From positions 128,235,033 to 128,299,032 of the forward strand of contig JBAIZL010000002.1 of NCBI GenBank assembly GCA_036971475.1: a stretch of 64,000 nt of DNA, written 5' to 3'. Positions 33,236 through 46,719 of this stretch are shown here, in pieces. This DNA comes from Prosapia bicincta (lineage: Eukaryota; Arthropoda; Insecta; Hemiptera; Cercopidae). Made by a program: the position numbers and the translations under genes. Under the pieces are notes generated by a model. It searched no databases and was not told the origin of the DNA. It saw nothing but the letters and a program-made list of their open reading frames with translations. Numbering within the stretch: the first letter of the stretch is position 1; each line of letters opens with the position of its first letter.

Positions 33236-33905
33236 AAATTTTTGTTTGTTGACCTCAGTAGGAATTTAGTAAAAATGTTTTTTTATATTACTTGTTTATA
33301 ATGACAAGTTTTTACATCTGGCAAGCATGATTACAGAAATATACAAGAATGCCTAACCTTATTATAATGTTTATGTAGTTATAGTGCTGGTTATTTATGC
33401 TGATTTGTTTTTATAACTGTTGTTACACATGGCATGCCTGACTGTAGACATATACAGGAATGCTCAAACTTTTTATAATGTTTATACTAGGTTATTTATA
33501 CCTATATCAGAACCAAATTCAATAGTACAAGAAATTTTACAATGTGTGGCAGCCAAGTCTTAAAATAAAATGAAGACAAAATTAATTTGCACTGACCCCA
33601 AAAATTTATGATTTATGAAAAACAAACAACACTTGAGCACATGGTAAACCCTTTACTTTATGTTTACCAATATAAAGTTACATAAAGCCTTCAAGGAGGC
33701 ATTACAACATACAAAACATATAAAATTTGTAAATTTTGTAGGAAGAAAATCTATGTATTGCCTCATTCAGATAATGTTATTATAGTTAACAGCTGACGTG
33801 CCAGTTGTGTACACACCTGATTGCATAAATACAAAGGAATGCTCAACTTTTTGGTTATATATTATTGTTTACACCTTAACAGTGTTTATGTATTATTATT
33901 GTAAA
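33236..33905 (+). repeat. repeat R right half and tandem-repeat continuation
   Basis: The GTTGACCTCAGTAGGAATTT block matches 20180-20200; the following tandem motifs match 31630-32010. No gene. Confidence 0.55.
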
Positions 33906-33943
33906 TGATTAAGTATTACTGTTTAAACTATATCTTATTAAAT

Positions 33944-33945
<2 letters not shown>

Positions 33946-33977
<32 letters not shown>

Positions 33978-34012
33978 GGCATGCACACACACGCGCGCAC
34001 ACACACACACAT
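33946..34012. repeat. (CA)n microsatellite
   Basis: CA tract with short interruptions. Confidence 0.95.
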
Positions 34013-34123
34013 CGAAATCTTGTTGCTGTTCATGACGAGCTGGTTGTTAATTACTTATTACACTTTTGCTATTACTTGCGACCAGACCTTTTGTTAACTA
34101 AAGATTGTTAAAGTGTTAACTTG

Positions 34124-34159
34124 GAAGAAACGTTTTCATCTTACGACTTCTTCAGCCTC
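34124..34159 (-). ncRNA. hammerhead ribozyme motif (PLE type), left arm
   Basis: Read on the minus strand: stem I GAGG with CTTC, core CTGAAGA, a stem II of AGTCG-TAA-GAT (weakened by one change), core GAAA, the palindromic minimal stem III AACGTT and T at the cleavage site. Core bases are complete (position 7 is variable in hammerheads). Activity is uncertain because of the weak stem II. Confidence 0.6.
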
Positions 34160-34297
34160 GTATTTTTGACGCTAAGATTGCTGCAGTTGTGGTACCGTAC
34201 GGCACAGATCACACATACTCTTTGATCACATTACTTCTAACTTTCAAAAAATGGTACCAAAGAAGCATAACTGCAGCAATCCTAGTGGCAAAAATAC

Positions 34298-34333
34298 GAA
34301 GCTGAAGAAGTCGTAAGACGAAAACGTTTCCTC
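34298..34333 (+). ncRNA. hammerhead ribozyme motif (PLE type), right arm
   Basis: CTGAAGA at 34302-34308; stem II GTC (34310-34312)/GAC (34317-34319) around loop GTAA; GAAA at 34320-34323; AACGTT stem III; stem I GAAG with CCTC, which has one mismatch. Confidence 0.6.
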
Positions 34334-35072
34334 CAAGTGTAAGTTAAAAATTTAACAATCTTTAGTTAACAAAAGGTCTAGTCACAAGTAATAGCAAAAG
34401 TGTAACAAGTAATTATATATAAACTCAAGTTATTTAATTACGTTTAGACAAGTAAGCTATTCAATTCAAGTAAACTATTATAAATCGCCACAATTTACAT
34501 ACACCAGTAATTATTATTCGATTAACAAAAGCATAGAGTTGCACAAAAAGAAGCTAAATTATTAAGTTCATTATATTAGGTAGTTTAATGGTTTAGTTCA
34601 TTCCAAACTATTTGGGAATCAATTGACAAAGATTAGGCCCAACTTCAATTTCTTTTTGTTTATACAAGTTATATGAACGATTTATGTGAATCTTTCATAA
34701 TAAAATGCCTGCTAGGAAATTTCCTGCTTACACACCTTTTGTATTATATAGGTGGTGAGAACAGATCCCCGGCAGTGTGTAACTCGCCTCTGTATCGAAC
34801 AGACGTCTTCCACTCCAATTGAGTGCATATCAATTGAATTGTTTTATTAAGTAATTTATGTAACAGTTTTCTAAATTAATTGTTTATTAAATTCAATAAA
34901 GGTTTATAAAAATAAAAATCATTTTTAAAAACCTTTCCAGCTTAATATAACACGTAACTTACATATAATACTTAAAACACACATGTAAGTTTATAAAATG
35001 AACTTTTTTATAAAACACATTCAATTCATTTATTATTTCATACTAAAACAATCTATTATATCTATTTTATAT

Positions 35073-35209
35073 TAATCACTTAAACAACAGTTTATGACTA
35101 TCCAAACTTTAAATTTTGTAAATTTTTTAGAACTTACTGAGACAGATTCAACAAATTTACAAAATTTAAAGTTTGGATAGTCATAAACTATTGTTTAAGT
35201 GATTAATTA
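35073..35209. repeat. PLE pseudo-LTR palindrome
   Basis: AATCACTTAAACAACAGTTT at the left, its complement ending TGTTTAAGTGATT at the right, with the CTTACTGAGACAGA end-of-ribozyme sequence at the centre; the ribozyme core itself is deleted. Confidence 0.8.
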
Positions 35210-35518
35210 AGATTCATTGAACATAATGGGCTACAAAATTCAAGAATTCTATTTTATAATCTAGCAACAAAGTACTGATGAGAATAGGCTTGGTTCCAAA
35301 TGAAATAATTAGTCTGTCAATGCTTAAATCCAATCGACTAATCTGTTACCTTATGTAATTTTTTTTTATTTGTATATTGTAGTTATTAATTACATTTTAA
35401 TTATCCTTATTAAACACTGATGAATATAGCTTAATAACCTCAAAAATGTTTTGACTCTCTAAACTCTTTATATTAATTAAAACAACCTCTCACCACAAAT
35501 TCAACAAATTTTATTTTA

Positions 35519-35561
35519 ACCTTATGTACATTTCGACTACAAAGTACTCATCTTCAGAGGT
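35519..35561 (-). ncRNA. hammerhead ribozyme with intact core (PLE type)
   Basis: Minus-strand order: stem I ACCT (35561-35558) pairing with AGGT (35522-35519); CTGAAGA; stem II GAGTAC with GTAGTC around TTT (one mismatch); GAAA; palindromic stem III ATGTACAT; A at the cleavage position. Every conserved core base is present. Minimal stem III, as in Penelope-type hammerheads, suggests it may act as a dimer. Self-cleavage here would process the 5' end of PLE transcripts. Confidence 0.72.
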
Positions 35562-35763
35562 ATTTTTACAAATAACTAACCTACAGCTAAACCTATGCGT
35601 ATTTATAAGCAACAGGAACTCCTTGGCCACGCCCCCTACACTATTCGACCAATCATGTTACGAGTAACAACTAGGTCTGGTCTAACAGAAGGAGTTACCG
35701 TTACATTATTTTTGAATTTTACAGTAGTTATTAAATTTACACATTTAACAATTAAAACTATAG

Positions 35764-36050
35764 CTATCTCTTAACTAATAGATACAATTGGGAATTCGGG
35801 ATAGGCCCTTTGTTAGAATTTAATAATTTATTAGTTTCATATTTATTAATAAACATACTTTCGAAACTATTTAACATATTTTTTGATTTAACATTTTTAA
35901 TTAATTTAAGGTTATTTATATCTAAGTTATGATTAGTTTCTAAGATATGTTCAGCTACACTTGATTTCTCTGACCTTTGAAATTCTAGCCTTTTCAAAAA
36001 TAAATTCAAAGCTGTAAAATTCAAAAATAATGTAACGGTAACTCCTTCTG
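35764..36050 (-). pseudogene. PLE GIY-YIG endonuclease C-terminal fragment
   Basis: The relevant frame ends at TAA 35764-35766 and covers the C-terminal half of a PLE endonuclease: RSEKSSVAEHILETNHNLD, then LKLIKNVKSKN, then SFESMFINKYE with the helix expected to hold the catalytic Glu, ending KGPIPNSQLY. The GIY and YIG strands and the RT are gone; the first 30-40 codons of the open frame are pseudo-LTR sequence. This lineage differs from the PLEs at 0.4, 2.1 and 36.4 kb. Confidence 0.75.
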
Positions 36051-36414
36051 TTAGACCTGACCTAGTTGTTACTCGTAACATGATTGGTCGGATAGTGTAG
36101 GGGGCGTGGCCAAGGAGTTCCCGTTGCTTATAAATACGCATAGGTTTAGCTGTAAGTTAGTTATTTGTAAAAATACCTCTGAAGATGATAAAAATAAAAT
36201 AAAATTTGTTGAATTTGTGGTGAGAGGTTGTTTTAATTAATATAAACATTTACGCCACAGTTGCTTTAAGTTTTTGTTTTTTCTCTAAACTCTTTATAAA
36301 TTTTATAATCACACAAAATAAGAAAGAATTACAAAGGAATATATGTGTATATTAAAATTGTAATGAAAATTTAATAACAAATTTAACAAAAGCCACACAC
36401 AAAAACACAGTTTC

Positions 36415-37192
36415 AACATTTACAGGAAACCCATAACGACAGACACACTTATCCACAACACCTCAAACCACCCTATCCAACACAAACACGCTGCCTTCAG
36501 ATCCATGCTCCATAGACTTAAAGAAGTCCCAATGACCACAGAAAACATAAACAAAGAACTAGACACAATTAAATATTTAGCATACACAAATGGATATAAC
36601 ACCACAATAATAGATAAACTATGGTACAAAATACAAAAAAACACTAAAACTAACACTACAGACAGGGAAACAAATACATCACATTAACATTCATAAACAA
36701 AACAACTAACAAAATAGCCCGCAAATTTCAAAAAATAGGATACAAAATAGCATACAAAACTAATAACAAGTTACAATACAAAATACAACACAACACCAAC
36801 AACAAGGATAAACTACAAGCACCAGGCGTATACAAACTGAACTGCGACGAATGTGACAAATTCTACATTGGACAAACAGGTTGCAGCTTTAAAAAAAGAG
36901 TCGAACAACACAAACAGAACACCAACTCAACATTTTACAACCACATAAAAGATACAGGACACAAATACACAGACATTTACCATAACCTAGAAATCCTACA
37001 CATCAACAAAAGAGGACCACATCTCAACACACTAGAACAATATGAAATTTACAGACACACAAAAACACAAAGTACAAAGATATTAAACGAACAAACACAA
37101 TACAAATCACACATACTCTTTGATACTATCGAAAACCTACCTTTAAAGCCGCCACCGCTTGACCCAACATCTCCAAGCAAAAGACACTCATG
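36415..37192 (+). pseudogene. PLE RT thumb plus GIY-YIG endonuclease
   Basis: Starts in frame within the region after the catalytic RT motifs: YRKPITTDTLIHNTSNHP, HKHAAFRSMLHRL and EELDTIKYLA-like helices (thumb). A frameshift near 36670 passes into KYITLTFINKTTNKIARKF, then GVYKLNCDECDKFYIGQTG (GVY and YIG strands, with the Cys pair between them), RVEQHK, HIKDTGHKYTDI, and LNTLEQYEIYRH with the catalytic Glu. It ends at TGA about 37192, right where the ribozyme begins. The 5' RT part is missing. A near twin of the fragment at 41.3 kb. Confidence 0.88.
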
Positions 37193-37227
37193 AAGATTGG
37201 CACATAGCGATCGAAAACGTTCTATCT
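37182..37227 (+). ncRNA. decayed hammerhead ribozyme (PLE type)
   Basis: CTCATGA at 37187-37193 (G5 changed to C), stem II GATTG/CGATC, GAAA at 37213-37216, AACGTT, C at the cleavage site and an imperfect stem I. The lost G5 should abolish activity. It overlaps the end of the PLE reading frame. Confidence 0.65.
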
Positions 37228-37345
37228 CAGTAAGTTTTAACACATTTACTAAATTCAAAGTCCGGATAGTCATAAACTATTGTTTAAGCGATTAATATGA
37301 TTCACCGAACGTAATAGACTATAAAATTCGAAAATTTAATGCAAA

Positions 37346-40300
37346 AGACGGAGAAAAGTATCCTTAAATGTGGCATGTATTTTGAAAAAAAAAGTTTAAA
37401 TCTAAATAATGTATTCAAATGAGAATTTTGTAATGTTACTTTAGTCATAGGCCCAGTAATTGCATTTTTGTATTATTTGTTAACTTAAACCCAAAAAAGC
37501 TACTTTAGCGTATTTTATAGTTCAACAAATATAGGAAGCATCCTAATGTTACAAGATAACTTCCAAACTGAAAACAATTATTAGGCCCTACTAAGCAAAA
37601 TAAAACTAACTATGGAAATGAAATTATATGAAGCATCTTGCACAAAATAAAATTATTTGTGTACAATTTGCACAAAACCAACATTTTAAATCACATACAA
37701 ATTACAGAATTAAACAGTAATTTTATGCTACAGCTAAACATTTAGTCAAGTTACTGCAATACTACATTATAGTTATACTGTATTACAATATAATTTATGA
37801 TTTACTCTTCTAAATTACAGTGTTAATTTATTATTTAAAAAAAAATCTTTCTTATAATACCTTTTCTGCATGTCAAGCAAATGGAAGTTCAGCTTCACTA
37901 CTTTCTGTAATTAACTCTTAAATATTTCCCAACAACCAATTCAATTATCAGTAGTTGATAAACTATGCCCAATGTTAATGTTATCTACATGTTACTGTCT
38001 GCAAAGTTTATTTTGTTTAATCTGTTGACAAACAACAGATTTAAAGGTTTTAACAAGACATTTTATAAGAGAAATGAAAAACTGATGTGTTATTGTGACA
38101 AGTCCATAGTGTCTAGGCTACAAGAAAACAACATTTGTCTTCAAAAGTACTGGCAGCAGTAAGTTACATTAACATCTAAAATGTAAAATCTAGTATTAAT
38201 ATGAGTTCCATTAAGTTGGTGCTCTTTTGCTTTTGGTGTTGACAATAATTATACTGATAAATTGGGCTTTTAATTAGAAACACATAATTTTTAGAAAAGA
38301 CATTATAATTAAATGAAGATAAAGATAATGCTCAAAATATTTCAATTTCTTTCAACAATTGCTGGTTTTATGTCAGCTATTTGTAAGCAATTTTAAAAAA
38401 AAATTAGTTGTAGGGTTGATGGACAGAAATGACTATTTCTGCGGCATTCTGGGTGAGGTATAATACACAGAAAAAATCTTAACTTCATCATTAAAGTTTT
38501 TTGATAAATAAAATATAATGCATCCAAATTCATAATACTAATTATTTATTTTTAATTAATTTGTTTGCATTATTTTCTAAGCAAACGATTTTTCTCCATG
38601 CAAAACATACAGTCAGACTTTATTAAAAAAATTAGTTAGTGAGACTAGCCTTATAGAACAGAATATTTCTTATTGCGAATTTATTTAATAGAGGTTTTAG
38701 TAGTACTTAATAAATGAAGTTATTGATTAAAGAAATATAATCAACAGAACCTTTGGACGTTAAGAAATTTAATGAATAAGCTTTTTATTTGCCAAATTTA
38801 ATGAACTCTGTTCTTAAAGTGTAATGCACTTTGTAAAATTTTCATTTCTGTAATTTTAATAGAAATTTGAAAACTCTATTATATTGAATTAATTATACTA
38901 AGATTTATTAAAACATAAATAAATATTTAATAACTCATAAAATAATATTGGTTATACATACAAGGAGTATCGTTATTGGATAACATACAATAAATAAAGT
39001 AACCTAACCTGTAACATAAAATCAGCTATAAATTTTAGTCTTTTGCATTTCAGATTAACTCTCTTATCAAGACTTTATACTGTGTTTTAGAGTATGAAAT
39101 TATTTTATCACCTAATTTAAGGTGAAATATGAAGAGTGTTTTGTGAGCATGACGGCAAGCAACAGAACTTTCTCTGTAAAAAACATACGAAGTTGGATCT
39201 TACATGAGAGTTAGTCATATCAAAAAAGGAATATATGCTGAGTCTACACTTTGATTTCGTGGTAAAGAATTTTACCTGGTGGAACAGGGGTGAAAAAATC
39301 AATTTATAGATGTACCCCAAAATTTACAATTTTGAAAAAAATAATCAACACTAAAACACATATAAAGTGAATAAATTCACAGTTTCATATTTAATTTTGC
39401 GAGTATTATAATAAAAGTACACAAAACATACAATTTTACAAGGAAAATCAATGGGAGAAGATTAACAAAAATTATCAGATGTACCAAAGAGTAAATATAA
39501 CAAGACCTTTTTACACTAATGGTTCATTACCACAACAATATGTTATAGGTTATATGTTGCAACTAGCGAACAGACGGAGTAGATGACATAATTCTAAATT
39601 ACAGTTTTACGCTATTATGTCGATCACGTGAAACACATTTTAGTTATTTATTATTAAAGAAACCTGGAAACGAATTGAAAAACATAAAGTCTGTCAAGAA
39701 AAAGTTAAAAACTTTAGTCAGTTTTTCATACAATTTGTTATTGTAAATGAATCTGGTTGAATATGTAAATAATAAAAGTGAATTAATTTCTTCATCATGC
39801 AACTATTGTCTAGTTTTAAATTCAAATAATTCTTCTAACATACAAACCAAATATGTTAATTTGGGTTATTATGTTGTAAATACAAAATTTAGTATTTAGC
39901 AAATAGGGTTAAAATTACCATCTCTCCTTTCTATATCAAATTTTAAATTACATATTAATGCTTCTAGTTAATGGTCTTTAAAAAATTGCTCAAGGAGGAG
40001 CAAATACTTACCCTAAGCACAGACATTCTTAGCGTGATCATCAATTTAGCAAGATAAATATTGAGTTAAGTTAATATTAACAACTAGTAAAGGATCAGGG
40101 AAAATTGGAAATGAAATTTATTTTTAAATCAAAAGGAAAACATTTACTTTCATTGTAATTAATATTTACTATACAGTACATTTTAATAGTACTGTTATAA
40201 TATATATACACTTTTTTTAATAGACTGCAATAGTTGTATTTTTTATTTGTTATAAATCTGTGTTTATTTTACATTAAAGTACACATCACTGAATTGCTTA

Positions 40301-41234
40301 CGAGTTGTATAACACCGAATACAACAACAATAAATTAATATTTTTTCTTATAACTTGAAATCGGTTTATAACTATTACAAATATTTTAGACGGATAAAGT
40401 GTAATTCACATGTTTGAAATTAGTCATTCACCTGAATACAACAGATATTCCATAAAATACTAAATAATTTATAAAAAAATGAACATGGCATAAGCAATTT
40501 ATTTTTAACAATCAATCCCCTTTGTATTAAGGTATGATTTCAAAGGGAACTCGTTTAAAGGCCAGACACTAGGAATCGCTGGAAATAATAGTTTAAGCTA
40601 ACTTTAAATTTATTATTTATTCCTAACTTTCTGCCTTATTAAATCAAAGCTGGATATGTTTAATCATGTTATAGATTTACAAATAAAGTATTATAACTTA
40701 CAAATACTTATATTTATGGTGTGTGTGTGTGTCTGTAATATTCGGGAGTTAGAAAAAACTCTATTCTTAATTAATAGTTATATTAACAGTTAATTATTTT
40801 CTGTTATTATATAATTTATTTTCACTGTATGAGATTATACAGTTTCACATGTGTTTTAAGTAGCACATGAAAAATTTTAAACATGCTGGCACTGGTAGGA
40901 TTAAGATTATATTTTAATGTAATCAGGCTTGTCGCAGCTCAAGAGTCAGCTGTTACCTACAATTTTCTCTTTTTCAACAAACTCTTTATTCCTACAAAAT
41001 GTAAAAAATGCTGCACATTTTATATTGTGCATTGTTTGTGATAGTGTTTGTAAAGTCTTCCTAAAGGCATTGTGCAACTTTATATTAGTGAAATGAAGTT
41101 TTCCATGAGTTTTAATATTGGGTTATGTATATTGTAAATTTTGGTGGAATTTCCTTTATTATTTTTTCCTCCCTGTTCCTTTCTCTCTACATCACCAAGT
41201 AAGACTTTTTTGCCCAAAAAATTGAAGTATAGAC
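37346..41234. other. long AT-rich stretch without recognised gene
   Basis: About 3.9 kb with only short open frames, none showing a known motif on either strand. It may be intron of the PIAS-like gene on the minus strand further right. Confidence 0.45.
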
Positions 41235-41640
41235 TTAGCTCTTATAAAACAAATTATAATTACAATCACTTAAAAGAAACAGGACACAAATACACAGACA
41301 TTTATCACAATTTAGAAATCCTACACATCAACAAAAAAGGACCACATCTCAATACACTAGAACAATATGAAATTTACACACACAAAAACATAAAATACAA
41401 ACATATTAAACGAACAAACACAATAAAAATCACACATACTCTTTGATACTATCGAAAATCTACCTTTAAAACCGTCACCGCTTGACCCAACATCTCCAAG
41501 CAGAACACACCGATGATGATCGGCACATAGCGATCGAAAACGTTTTGTCTCAGTAAGTTTTAACAAATTTTCTAAATACGGTATAAAGTTCGGATAGTCA
41601 TAAACTATTGTTTAAGTGATTAAATTATAATTGTACAATC
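41235..41640 (+). pseudogene. PLE GIY-YIG endonuclease tail plus 3' terminal sequence
   Basis: NHLKETGHKYTDIYHNLEIL is followed by HLNTLEQYEIYTH, nearly the same protein as at 36.4-37.2 kb, then HILFDTIENLPLKP after a frameshift near 41430, and a stop near 41510. Downstream is a hammerhead-like motif and the ATAGTCATAAACTATTGTTT terminal block. Only the last third of the endonuclease is left. Same family as the 36.4-kb copy. Confidence 0.82.
41506..41549 (+). ncRNA. decayed hammerhead ribozyme (PLE type)
   Basis: CCGATGA at 41510-41516 (U4 changed to C), strong stem II GATCG/CGATC, GAAA at 41536-41539, AACGTT, stem I ACA/TGT. One core substitution. Confidence 0.65.
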
Positions 41641-41789
41641 CTGGGTAAGATGCATAATGCCTGAATAATTACATTTCCACTCATACAATATTCCTATTTT
41701 ACAGGAATTGAATATAAGGGATTATTCCCAACAATTAAATTTTGGACATGAAATGCTTGTTTTTGTGAGCACAATGAAAACAAGCTGGC

Positions 41790-42390
41790 TGCAATAAGCA
41801 ATGTAGTCCATTTACACCTTAATAGGGGTGTCAATAAACAACAATTTCGGTATTGGGCTACTGAAAATCCATGACAATAAAACAAAAAACCATTGCATAG
41901 TCCTAAGGTGACAGTTTGGAGTGCAATGGGAAAGTTTGGCATCATCAGCCACTATTTCTTTAAAGAAAATAGGGTGACCGTTACTGTAACATCTGAACGT
42001 TACGTGAACAAGTTGAACTCTTGTTTTATTCTGAAGTTACAAAGAAAAGATATTTATTATTAACATTTGCGGTTTCAGAAAAATGGAGCCATGGCACACA
42101 CCGTCATAGCGTCAATTGCTGTTCTTTGCTCCCTGTTTCCTCATTTCGAGATTCGGTGATGTTTTATGGCCTCCTCAGTCCCCTAACCTGTCCATGTGGG
42201 ATTTCTTTCTATGGGGTACATCAAATCACATGCCAAGGTACGTACGTTGGACAAACTAAAGGACGTAATCCGTCAACACATCACTAACATCAACAGAAAC
42301 TTACCAGAAAGAGTTGAGGCCAATTTTTATAGACGTCTACAACAATGTGTCTCCGAAAATCAAAAGCACATGCAAGGCATTATTTTCTAA
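41790..42390 (+). pseudogene. IS630/mariner-like transposase remnant
   Basis: Three frames together give the C-terminal half of an arthropod IS630-like (Tc1/mariner superfamily) DDE transposase: VNKQQFRYWATENP, HSPKVTVWSAMGKFGIISHY, ENRVTVTVTSERYV, GAMAHTVIASIAVLCSLFP, ISRFGDVLWPPQSPNLSMWD with the conserved Pro-Pro-x-Ser-Pro-Asp-type block (Asp here Asn), FFLWG, and LDKLKDVIRQHITNINRNLP up to HMQGIIF before TAA 42388-42390. Many frameshifts; inactive. Confidence 0.82.
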
Positions 42391-42574
42391 ACTAAACTAA
42401 ACACTATGTTTTTATGTCATCCAGTGTCCCAGTGTGTTTAAAATTTGTTTACAGTAAAAAACTGACAATTTTATGATAATTTTAAAACATTCAGTTCCGA
42501 TGCCGCATCTCGTATGTATTCAAGACATTAGACAGCCCTGATGTAGTAACAGAACTACACTAAAGTAAGTAAGG

Positions 42575-42665
42575 TTTTAAAAATGCTGATACTGTTTGTC
42601 AGCAAAAAGCTTTAACACATGAAAAAGTTAAATAAAATATTCTTGTTAATGAAATTGTTTCATTC
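42575..42665 (+). repeat. PLE pseudo-LTR fragment
   Basis: ATGCTGATACTGTTTGTCAG followed by CAAAAAGCTTT resembles the ribozyme-arm sequence at 2388-2420 (same stem II and AAAAAGCTTT). Confidence 0.45.
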
Positions 42666-42850
42666 AACCATAAGTATATGCATGTGTGTCTCGCTCTTCA
42701 ACTGTTGTTGGGAGCAACAACGTCTAGTAAAACGTTGGAACTGGGATTTTATGCACTCCAGAATGATCGGATTTATTCCAGATAATAACTATTCATCATA
42801 TATATATATATATATATTTAACTTTGCAACACTGTTTTCTTGTATTCACT

Positions 42851-43084
42851 TATCACTTTCACTTTCACTATATGTACTTAAACAAAAATCTTACTTGGTA
42901 TTTATGCAAGTTAACTTCCAAAGATTGATAGTATTTCCATTATCAAGCATCACTGACCGGGGGTTGTAGTAGCTGCCATCCTCGATCAGTGATGCTCGAT
43001 AATGTAGATACTATCAATCTTTAAAAGTTAACTCGCATAAATACCAAGTAAGATTCTTGTTTAAGTACATATAATGAAAGTGAT
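42851..43084. repeat. inverted repeat, arms about 105 bp
   Basis: ACTATATGTACTTAAAC to ATGCAAGTTAACTT at the left and its complement at the right, with centre GACCGGGGGTTGTAGTAG. Flanked by TA tracts, as in the other palindromes here; part of one arm (AAATAAGATTCTTGTTTAA-like) also recurs near 4520-4545. Confidence 0.85.
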
Positions 43085-43118
43085 ATATATATATATATAT
43101 ACATAAAATATCAAGATA

Positions 43119-45390
<2,272 letters not shown>

Positions 45391-45396
45391 TGTACA

Positions 45397-45399
<3 letters not shown>

Positions 45400-45458
<59 letters not shown>
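45400..45458. repeat. (TA)n microsatellite
   Basis: TA tract between the Tigger element and a long palindrome. Confidence 0.95.
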
Positions 45459-45460
<2 letters not shown>

Positions 45461-45785
45461 TTTTTTGGACTAGGAGACTGACAGACTTACCTTGGTAAGA
45501 GTCCACTCTGTAGTCTTGAAATAGAAACACATAAAAGCACTTAAACAATGATATATTTCAACCACACAGTGGTCTTTGTCAATCGAAGAGAAAACACAAA
45601 AAGAAATATGAGAGAATCATATGAGAGATTCTCTCATATTTCTTTTTGTTTTCTCTTCGATTGACAAAGACCACTGTATGGTTGAAATATATCATTGTTT
45701 AAGTGCTTTTATGTGTTTCTATTTCAAGACTACAGAGTGGACTCTTACCAAGGTAAGTCTGTCAGTCTCCAAGTCCAAAAAATCT
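45459..45785. repeat. near-perfect palindrome, arms about 155 bp
   Basis: GATTTTTTGGACTAGGAGAC at the left and GTCTCCAAGTCCAAAAAATC at the right; complementary throughout with a few mismatches; centre at about 45615-45628. TA tracts on both sides. Arms include GACCACTGTATGGTTGAAAT, reminiscent of a PLE ribozyme arm with a broken first core. Confidence 0.92.
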
Positions 45786-45813
45786 AAATAATCTTTACCA
45801 ACCAAAACTAACC

Positions 45814-45817
<4 letters not shown>

Positions 45818-45869
<52 letters not shown>
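45818..45869. repeat. (TA)n microsatellite
   Basis: TA tract at the right side of the palindrome. Confidence 0.95.
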
Positions 45870-45871
<2 letters not shown>

Positions 45872-46717
45872 ATGTAATGATATGAAGCATAATGAAAAAC
45901 TATGTAATTAATGTACCGCTGAGTTAAATTAGAAATTTGAAAGCAAAATCCAATTACTTTATCCGATTACTTGATAAATCAAAACTTTGGACTCAGGTAA
46001 TAATAGAAACCAACCTTGTAAATCATACTGAACCTACAAGGCATAAGTCTACATAAAATTAATAGTGCAAGTTCTCATTTATAACTGCAATTTCAAAATT
46101 AAGAATTTTAATTTTACTTTTACTGCATTTAGGTACAGCGTTATCCTATACCAATAAATTTCAGAAAGGTAACTCCAATTAAAGTGTGAATAAAAAGCTG
46201 TTAAATTGGCTTTAATATAATTGCATTCATTGTTAGTTTCACATTTCATATCAATAGTTCTTTTGTTTTAAAACTGATATTAAAGCTCTGTGTCATTGAA
46301 ACAAACAATAAAACTTTTATAGTTTGATCAAGAACAACAAATTTCAAAATTGTAAGAAAAGTGATCACTTAAAAAAGTTTTAAATTACAAAGTTATGGTT
46401 TAACCATCAAAAATAGACAATTTTTTTGAGATTGACTTGTAACAACAAATAATCTTATGGCCATATGCTTATTAAAGTACACAAAATATTTTGTATTTAT
46501 AGAGTGTGTAAACTTAAAACACATAATAGAATTTTTTAAATTTTGTCTGTAAGAACAATATCAGCGGTTTTGATTAATCTACATTTATAAAAGAAGAGGT
46601 TCAGATGGATTGATTTGTAATCAAGGCATTTCCTAAACTGTAATACGATAGACACATACTTGAATTTTGGAAAGAACCTTTAGTAATGTAGAGGGGTGAT
46701 AAGATGGAAATTTAAAA
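45870..46717. other. AT-rich DNA without recognised gene
   Basis: Nothing recognised. Confidence 0.45.
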
Positions 46718-46719
46718 TA

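Larger units (their letters stand above)
34045..34416. repeat. PLE pseudo-LTR inverted repeat, arms about 150 bp
   Basis: The left arm (34045-34195) and right arm (34251-34416) are diverged complements; each contains a hammerhead-like core, in opposite orientation. No PLE coding sequence remains between them. Confidence 0.85.
35470..36245 (-). mobile_element. PLE copy with inverted pseudo-LTR arms
   Basis: The left arm (about 35478-35735) and right arm (about 36010-36240) are complements over about 230 bp; between them is a minus-strand GIY-YIG remnant. The left arm carries a full hammerhead (35519-35561); the right arm has the same site with an internal deletion after CTGAAGATGA. Confidence 0.85.
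36380..37345 (+). mobile_element. PLE copy, 5'-truncated, with 3' pseudo-LTR
   Basis: RT thumb and GIY-YIG coding remnant followed by a decayed hammerhead and the ACTATTGTTTAAG-containing terminal sequence shared with copies at 35.2, 41.6 and 61.0 kb. Confidence 0.85.

Noticed and set aside
37346..41234. Further PIAS exons (PINIT, SP-RING) on the minus strand
   Set aside because: Searched by eye for Cys/His SP-RING and conserved Trp-Cys-Pro patterns; none found. Short frames at 37965, 39117 and 40560 are not convincing.
45620..45700. Hammerhead in the 45.6-kb palindrome
   Set aside because: The first core box would be TTGACAA, with two essential bases wrong, and stem I does not pair.
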